A stretch of DNA of 64,000 nt from Arsenophonus nilaparvatae (GTDB taxonomy: Bacteria > Pseudomonadota > Gammaproteobacteria > Enterobacterales > Enterobacteriaceae). Both the position numbers and the translations under genes were made by a program. Shown piece after piece: positions 59,094 to 64,000 of the stretch. How positions within the stretch are numbered: the first letter of the stretch is position 1; each line of letters starts with the position of its first letter. The DNA lies in NCBI RefSeq assembly GCF_000757905.1, contig NZ_JRLH01000003.1. One strand, given 5' to 3'. Under the pieces are notes generated by a model, which was not told the DNA's origin, made no database searches, and was given only the letters and a program-made list of their open reading frames with translations.

Positions 59094-60091
59094 CTAACCT
59101 TGTGACTTTTTTAGAATAAGATAGAGAAAATAAGGGGCACCAATTAACCCGGTAATTAAGCCTACTGGAATTTCTGCCGGTGTGGCTATGGTACGAGCGA
59201 TGGTATCAGCAGTAAGTAGTAAAGCGGCCCCGGCTAAAGCACAAGCGGGTAATAACCATTTATGGTTGGCGCCAAAGCTTATTCTAATAAGATGCGGGAC
59301 AACTAAACCAATAAAACCAATTATTCCACTTAGCGCAACAGCACAACCAATTAAAAGTGAGCTAAGTAGTAACAGGATAAATTTTGTTTTTTTACTTTTA
59401 AACCGAGATAATGGGCCTCTTCATCACCTAATTGTAATAAATTAAGTTTCTTACTTTGTTGTAAGGTAATAAGTATGGTCAGTGAGATGATGGTGGCGGC
59501 AATGGCTAATATGGCACCATTATTTTGACTTAAAGAGCCCATCATCCATAATGTAAAACTGCGTAACTGTTGGTCATCGCTAATATAGCTAAGTACACCA
59601 ATGAAAGATACGCATAATGTATTAATCGCTATGCCTGACAAAAGTAATTTTGTTAAATGGCCATTTGAATAATGGGTTAATGAAAAAATAACTATTGCAA
59701 TAATAAAGCCACCAGCAAACGCGGCTATCAGATAACCATAGTCACTTAACAGTGAAGAACTGGGGAAGGGGAGAACAATAAAAAGCGCAACACCAAGGGC
59801 TGCTCCGCTACTAATACCAAGTAAGCCGGGATCGGCTAATGGGTTACGAAATAGCCCTTGCATAATAGCACCCGCAACGGCTAATGCACAGCCGACTAAT
59901 AATGCCAGCAAAATACGGGGTAAGCGAATAGTTAACCAAATTTGCCAATGATTATCGGTTAATGGTAGTTGCCAAAGTGTGTTAAACGACAAAACCATTG
60001 CACCCACATTTGCCGCCAGTAAGGTAATTAAAATAACAATACAAAATAAAATGAATAAGCCCAATTTTGGATAAGCGAATTGTTTCATCAT
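59094..60091 (-). pseudogene. hmuU: HmuU, hemin ABC permease, frameshifted at an A7 tract
   Basis: FecCD-type permease. The first frame (246 codons) has the start MMKQFAYPKLGLFILFCIVI, GAIMQGLFRNPLADPGLLGISSG and about six TM segments. It derails after DEEAHYLGLKVKK at seven A (plus-strand T7, 59387-59393). One extra A gives TKFILLLLSSLLIGCAVALS and then GIIGFIGLVVPHLIRI and ATPAEIPVGLITGLIGAPYF to TAG at 59094-59096. Repaired length is 332 aa (Yersinia HmuU 334). The start overlaps the hmuT stop (ATGA). The truncated permease lacks the ATPase-coupling region. Confidence 0.92.
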
Positions 60092-60252
60092 TTATTGGTT
60101 TTTTCCAAAGTATCACGTATTTGTTTCATAACGCTAGGCGTCGACAAACCGAATCCGAGCAGCCCTAAATCATTAACGACGAGTAATGCTTTGTTTTTTC
60201 CGGCAGGTGTCATATTAATACCCGGTAATCGCCAGACTTTTTCTATTCCACC
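60088..60252 (-). pseudogene. hmuT: C-terminal fragment of hmuT, cut by an IS element
   Basis: Encodes GGIEKVWRLPGINMTPAG through to DTLEKTNK and TGA (60088-60090). This completes the periplasmic hemin-binding protein whose N-terminal part lies at 61736-62417 beyond the inserted element. It ends by overlapping hmuU (ATGA). Not expressible by itself. Confidence 0.9.
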
Positions 60253-61736
60253 TTGTATCTTGTTATTTGTGATGATTAGCTACCATCACATGAAACAGAG
60301 TGAGCTTGTGACTTCGCCAATGGGACAACCTTGTTTTTTAGTTAAAGCCCTCTGTTTCTCCTTTCATGCCAGCATTTAGATTGAACGGTTACCGAGAGCA
60401 TTGACTCTGTATGTACAAGGGGAATAGGCATGATGGTTTATTATGTGAAAGGAGTATTCTCATGTATCAAATCGGAATAGATGTCAGTAAAAAAAAGCTA
60501 GATATCTGCCTGTTAGCTAAGGGTATTGAGGGAAAACAAAAAAACAAAGTCATTAAAAATGATCAACATTCAGCTAACACATTGATAGAGTGGCTGAAAA
60601 CACAAAAATGCTTACTCGAAGATGTAAGAATTACTCTTGAATCTACAGGAACTTATCACGAACAACTCTGCACCGAACTTTATGATATGGGTATTCATGT
60701 TTCCATCGTAAATCCTTATCGTATAAGAGAGTTTGCAAAAGGCATGGGTATTTTAACTAAAACAGATAGAGTGGATGCCTTCGTTTTAGCTTGTTATGGG
60801 GAGCTAAAAAAGCCTTCAGCATGGATAGCTCCATCACTAGAAATTCGAGCATTGAAATCATTAATCAAACGTCGAGAAGCGCTTTTAGCTGATTTATTAC
60901 GTGAACAAAACCGTCAGGAAAAGACCTTAACAACGCCTACGCCAAAAGTTGTTAGGCAATCACTTGTTAAGTGCATAAAAGTATTAGAAAAAGAGTTATT
61001 GGCTATTGAATCTGAGATTTCCAAGCATATCAATAACCATCCTGAGTTGAAAAAAGACATGGAGTTACTGACATCAATCAAATCAATTGGGACTCAAGTA
61101 GGAAGTCATATGCTGATGGTATTACGCGGTCATGATTTTAATAGTGCTGAGCAGGCGGCTGCTTATTTAGGATTAGTGCCTGTAGAACGCCGATCAGGTA
61201 CCTCTGTTAACGGGCGTGCCCATCTATCTAAAATAGGACCATCTGAAATTCGCGCTAAATTATATTTATCAGCTCTAACAGCAATACGCCATAACCGACA
61301 TATTAAGTCATTGTATGATCGTCTATTAACAAGAGGTAAGTCAAAAATGTCAGCTCTAGGTGCAGCAATGAGGAAATTAGTTCACCTGTGCTATGGAGTA
61401 TTGAAAACGGGTCTAGCTTATGACCAAAACTACTCAAGCCCAACTTTGAATTCATAAAATCGAGTTTGAGCCATCTTAGATTTTAGGTGGCACTTTGGAT
61501 GTCTTAGATAGAGAAAATGGTGCTACGGGCTTCCTAGGTGGCTTAAAATCAATTTACGGATGATAACGCAAACCCAGTTTTGGCTTTAAGCGACAAAACC
61601 TCCTCTAAGCTAACTCTATCCGCTCACCGGAGTCCGAGAGCAAGCGAACGGGCGAGGAAGCGGAATTAACCTAAAATTATAGAATTAAATTCATGGGTTA
61701 TTTTTAGTTTTTAAGGTTGACTTTCAAGACGGTAAC
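60253..61736 (+). mobile_element. IS110-family insertion sequence inside hmuT
   Basis: About 1484 bp. The boundaries come from the host gene: joining 61736 or 61737 to 60252 rebuilds EGLRSL-GGIEKVW in frame (846 nt, 281 aa), with at most one ambiguous base, so no target-site duplication of two or more bases was made. No terminal inverted repeats were seen. Both points fit IS110/IS1111. The transposase gene leaves 209 bp of left and about 279 bp of right non-coding end. The left end has a 7-bp hairpin (60268-60274/60284-60290); the right end contains a GC-richer, foldable stretch (about 61555-61670). Confidence 0.88.
60462..61457 (+). CDS. IS110-family transposase (DEDD RuvC-like plus Tnp_20)
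   Basis: 331 aa from the ATG at 60462, which has AAAGGAG upstream; the frame opens 17 codons earlier without support. The N-terminal DEDD domain has GIDVSKKKLDICLL (first Asp), ITLESTGTYHE (Glu) and ILTKTDRVDAFVLACY (Asp pair). The C-terminal Tnp_20 domain reads SIKSIGTQVGSHML and AAYLGLVPVERRSGTSVNGR with the conserved Ser, then LSKIGPSEIRAKLYLSAL. It catalyses guided site-specific insertion without target duplication. The gene is intact, so the element may still be mobile. It is transcribed opposite to hmuT. Confidence 0.95.
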   Translation: MYQIGIDVSKKKLDICLLAKGIEGKQKNKVIKNDQHSANTLIEWLKTQKCLLEDVRITLESTGTYHEQLCTELYDMGIHVSIVNPYRIREFAKGMGILTKTDRVDAFVLACYGELKKPSAWIAPSLEIRALKSLIKRREALLADLLREQNRQEKTLTTPTPKVVRQSLVKCIKVLEKELLAIESEISKHINNHPELKKDMELLTSIKSIGTQVGSHMLMVLRGHDFNSAEQAAAYLGLVPVERRSGTSVNGRAHLSKIGPSEIRAKLYLSALTAIRHNRHIKSLYDRLLTRGKSKMSALGAAMRKLVHLCYGVLKTGLAYDQNYSSPTLNS

Positions 61737-62417
61737 TAAAGAGCGGAGCCCTTCAAGGGTAATTAAAATCCAATTAGGTTGGCTGGCAATGATGGCCTCT
61801 TGAGAAAGTGGCAGATAACCATTAAAACCTTGCAATGCATTTTTGGCCCCGACCGTTGAAATAATGCTATCTGCCGCGGTGCGTTGACCGGCGACTAGCG
61901 GTACAGTTCCATTATGGCTAAATATGAAAATGATTTTTTGTTGCAAAGGAGCAGTATTAATTAATGACAATTGCTCATTAAATTTATCGATGAGTTGTTC
62001 ACCTTTTTGTGGCTGCTGGATAGCGTTAGCAATGGTGCGAATTTTTTCTGGTATGGCTGCCAGAGAAGGTGTTCCTGTTACTTTTATTATTTTTACTCCT
62101 GTTTGTTGAATTTGTTTTAGGACTAAATCGGGTTTAGCTTGTTCACTTGCTAAGATTAGTGTCGGGTATAGCGATAAAATGCTTTTAGCATTTAACATAC
62201 GCATATAGCCTACGTCAGGAAGCTTTAATACCGATTCTGGTTGACGACTGGTACTATCTCGAGCAATAACCTGCTTTCCTTCATTAAGGGCAAAGATAAT
62301 TTCAGTAATATCCCCTCCAAGGGTAATAATGCGTTCATTTGCCTGGGAATAAGGAATGAGTAAAAATATGATGATGGAGAGAAGCCCTAATTTCATATTA
62401 AGTTTAACTCCTGTCAT
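61736..62417 (-). pseudogene. hmuT: N-terminal part of HmuT, periplasmic hemin-binding protein
   Basis: A class III solute-binding protein (BtuF/HmuT type). It starts MTGVKLNMKLGLLSIIIFLL with a signal peptide ending near SQANE; the ATG at 62417 overlaps the hmuS stop (TAATG), while the ATG at 62396 has AGGAG upstream and is the better signal-peptide start. ERIITLGGDITEIIFALNEG and LPDVGYMRMLNAKSILSLYP are HmuT marks. The host sequence stops after LEGLRSL, and the open frame then runs 11 codons into the IS. Truncated at about 80%, it lacks the C-terminal lobe end. Confidence 0.92.
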
Positions 62418-63468
62418 TATATTTTAGTTAAGGTTGAAATTTGCTTTTGCCAATCTAATTGTTCAGGTTCTCCTTCGGTACGTTGACCAAATAGTTGAAT
62501 GACTTGATTGCCATAGTGATCAAAAATTTCCAGGCTGGTGACTATACCATCCTTGGTTGGTTTACGTGTTACCCAACTGTTAGCGATGCCAGTTTCAATC
62601 ACATTGAGGGAGAATTTTGTATTTAAAACATTAATTTTTTGTAGCGCGCTTTGTTTGTCATGATAAGCCGCCAGTTTTTGAATACATCTGGTAAATATTT
62701 GCATGCATCCAAGGTTACCAACGAAGATCATAATTTCATTTTGTTGATTAAAGGCGGAGTGCAGGATGTGATAGAGAGAATGATTATTAACCTGATAAGC
62801 AAGTTCGTCGCTAACTGCGGCGAAGATTTGTTGCCGTTTGACATTATGTTTTTGCAATAATTGAAAAAATTGATGAACATTGGTCATATTGCGCCAATCT
62901 GTTTCTAGTTGTTTTTTTACCGCTTCGTTAATATGTGGTGGTTGTTGATAGGCAGTAATAGGACGCAAATTTAATGGTGGATTGGCGGTCATTTGATATT
63001 GATTGATTAACTTATACCAAACAGCCATATTGGTTTTTTCAGTGGCATAGATCTTATGTACAGTATACCATAATGATCAAAAACCTGAATACTGTGCTGT
63101 ATATTATCTGAAAATGTCTCAGTTAAGGCAAAGCTGATTGCCCAGTGATCAAGAAAAATACGCAAATCCAGTTCTCTGGGATTAAGAACAATACCAGTCA
63201 GGTTGTTTAAACGAATATTTTTGAATTCACCGATATGGATATGAGTGGCATATTTATTATTGGTAATTGCTTTTATTTCACCTAGATTTGCTAATTCAGG
63301 TAATAATAGTGTTGGGTTTATATTTAACCGTTTAGCATCATCAGCATTTGCACATGCATAAATCAATTCTGCTTCTGTGACATTTAAATAGTTTGCCGAT
63401 TCTGCCATTGATTGCAGATTATTCTGCTGTTTTGCCTGCTGGTAGCGGTTATAAAGTGAATCGTTCAT
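62417..63468 (-). pseudogene. hmuS: HmuS, hemin-handling protein, single-base frameshift
   Basis: The first frame (153 codons, MNDSLYNRYQQAKQQNNLQS) follows HmuS/HemS to SIQVFDHYG and then reads out of frame. One base is missing near 63065-63069: adding it gives TVHKIYATEKTNMAVWYKLI, which runs into the second frame that ends at 62417 (RKPTKDGIVTSLEIFDHYGN, LFGQRTEGEPEQLDW). The repaired protein is about 350 aa (Yersinia HmuS 345). HmuS-type proteins bind or degrade heme in the cytoplasm. The two halves are the two structural repeats of the family. Confidence 0.92.
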
Positions 63469-63820
63469 ACTTTCATTTCCTTATTAGGTATATTGTGTTG
63501 ATCCATAATTTATTTATTACTATCACTAACCTGCTATGCCTAATGTTGGACATAGGTGTAAATTGTAGGGTCTCTCTGATTTATTAAATTTAAAATCCTG
63601 TTTGTCATTACTAATAGCTTAAATAGAAATCTTTAGCTCTATAAACCACTTGTTGCTGTAGATTGTCTGATTTTTATTATTTTGTTTGTTTTTTGCGCTA
63701 AAAAACGTATTTATGACAAAATTTTGATCTGATAGAGAGAGATTTAGCAATAAAATTAATTGCCATGAGTAAAATAAATAAGTAATTACTCATGACTTGC
63801 TATTACGTTAATAAAAATAA
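63469..63820. other. hmuR-hmuS intergenic region with a hairpin
   Basis: 352 bp, no gene. An inverted repeat, CATGAGTAA (63764-63772) / TTACTCATG (63786-63794), lies 27 bp beyond the hmuR stop and could attenuate reading from hmuR into hmuS. No convincing Fur box was found here; the operon promoter should lie upstream of hmuR, outside the window. Confidence 0.5.
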
Positions 63821-64000
63821 TTACCAGCGATAATTAATTTTAAAATGTATATTCCTACCTTCCTGTGGAATACCTAATGATGAGGTGTAGGATTTATTAA
63901 ATGCATTGGTTAATGATAGGGTGGAATTTATGCCTGATAACCGCCCATTTCCTTGATAATATAGATAGAAGTCATTGGTACCATAACCCGTTTGTTGAGT
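63821..64000 (-). CDS. hmuR: C-terminal end of HmuR, TonB-dependent hemin receptor (5' part outside window)
   Basis: The last 59 codons of a TonB-dependent receptor. It reads GYGTNDFYLYYQGNGRLSGI and ends IPQEGRNIHFKINYRW, with the terminal aromatic residue of an outer-membrane beta-barrel signal and the G-P-GRN element common to heme receptors. Identity is taken from hmuSTUV downstream. No lesion in the visible part; the rest of the gene cannot be judged. Confidence 0.85.
   Translation of the reverse strand, partial: TQQTGYGTNDFYLYYQGNGRLSGINSTLSLTNAFNKSYTSSLGIPQEGRNIHFKINYRW

Noticed and set aside
58292..60091. Programmed frameshift or reinitiation keeping hmuU and hmuV active
   Set aside because: With hmuS and hmuT also broken by unrelated lesions, simple loss of function is the economical reading.
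1..64000. Reassignment of TGA or another stop codon to an amino acid
   Set aside because: All three stops are found inside genes, and all three also end intact, well-aligned genes (for example mdtB ends at TGA, tmcA-yeaL uses TAG, mdtA uses TAA). Most housekeeping genes have no internal stop.
1..64000. tRNA or rRNA genes
   Set aside because: No T-loop/acceptor combinations or rRNA-like stretches were recognised by eye on either strand; a dedicated scan could still find one I missed.

Overview
The window comes from an AT-rich gammaproteobacterium of the Enterobacterales. Most genes have clear E. coli orthologues in E. coli-like local order: mdtABC; ppk-ppx; purMN-upp; uraA-hda-yfgD-bepA-perM-bcp-gcvR; dapA-bamC-purC; tmcA-ypfN-dapE-yffB; xseA-guaB-guaA; aroH-ppsR-ppsA. 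Low GC, many fresh inactivating mutations, a hemin-uptake operon of the Yersinia/Photorhabdus type, a chitin-active LPMO and effector-like genes suggest a host-associated Morganellaceae member, most likely Arsenophonus-like. That placement is inference from gene content; no rRNA is present.

Layout. 1-6.7 kb: RND efflux operon mdtABC on the minus strand, mdtC cut by the window edge. 7-10 kb: a damaged accessory patch with a pentapeptide-repeat gene split by a stop, a degenerate region and an MFS transporter split by a stop. 10.4-19.1 kb: mgtE, ppx/ppk, speG, purN/purM and the divergent upp, with a PurR box between purM and upp. 19.2-22 kb: three tandem paralogues of an unrecognised family lying between upp and uraA, which are neighbours in E. 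coli; one is intact, one frameshifted, one stopped. 22.8-44.7 kb: housekeeping genes from uraA to maeB, then a frameshifted ptrB; gcvR and purC have premature in-frame stops. 44.8-50.5 kb: xseA, a mono-ADP-ribosyltransferase gene split by a TAG, and guaBA. 50.9-58.2 kb: an AA10 LPMO, yjgR, aroH, ppsR and ppsA. 58.3-64 kb: hmuRSTUV, in which S, T, U and V each carry a separate lesion; hmuT is split by an IS110-type element.

How the genes fit together. Nucleotide supply is prominent: purM, purN, purC, guaB, guaA, upp and uraA, with PurR boxes at purM/upp and purC. PpsA and its regulator PpsR control pyruvate-to-PEP flux, feeding AroH. MaeB supplies pyruvate from malate. DapA and DapE serve lysine/diaminopimelate synthesis. 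BamC and BepA maintain the outer membrane.

The main pattern is widespread recent gene decay. Seven genes have a single in-frame stop with recognisable protein continuing in the same frame, four have single-base frameshifts (two at A/T homopolymers), and one has an IS insertion. Damage is concentrated in accessory, transport and effector-like genes, but also trims gcvR and purC. The most novel elements are the three-paralogue family, the QxE ADP-ribosyltransferase, and an IS110-type element whose ends can be placed almost to the base by rebuilding the hmuT reading frame.
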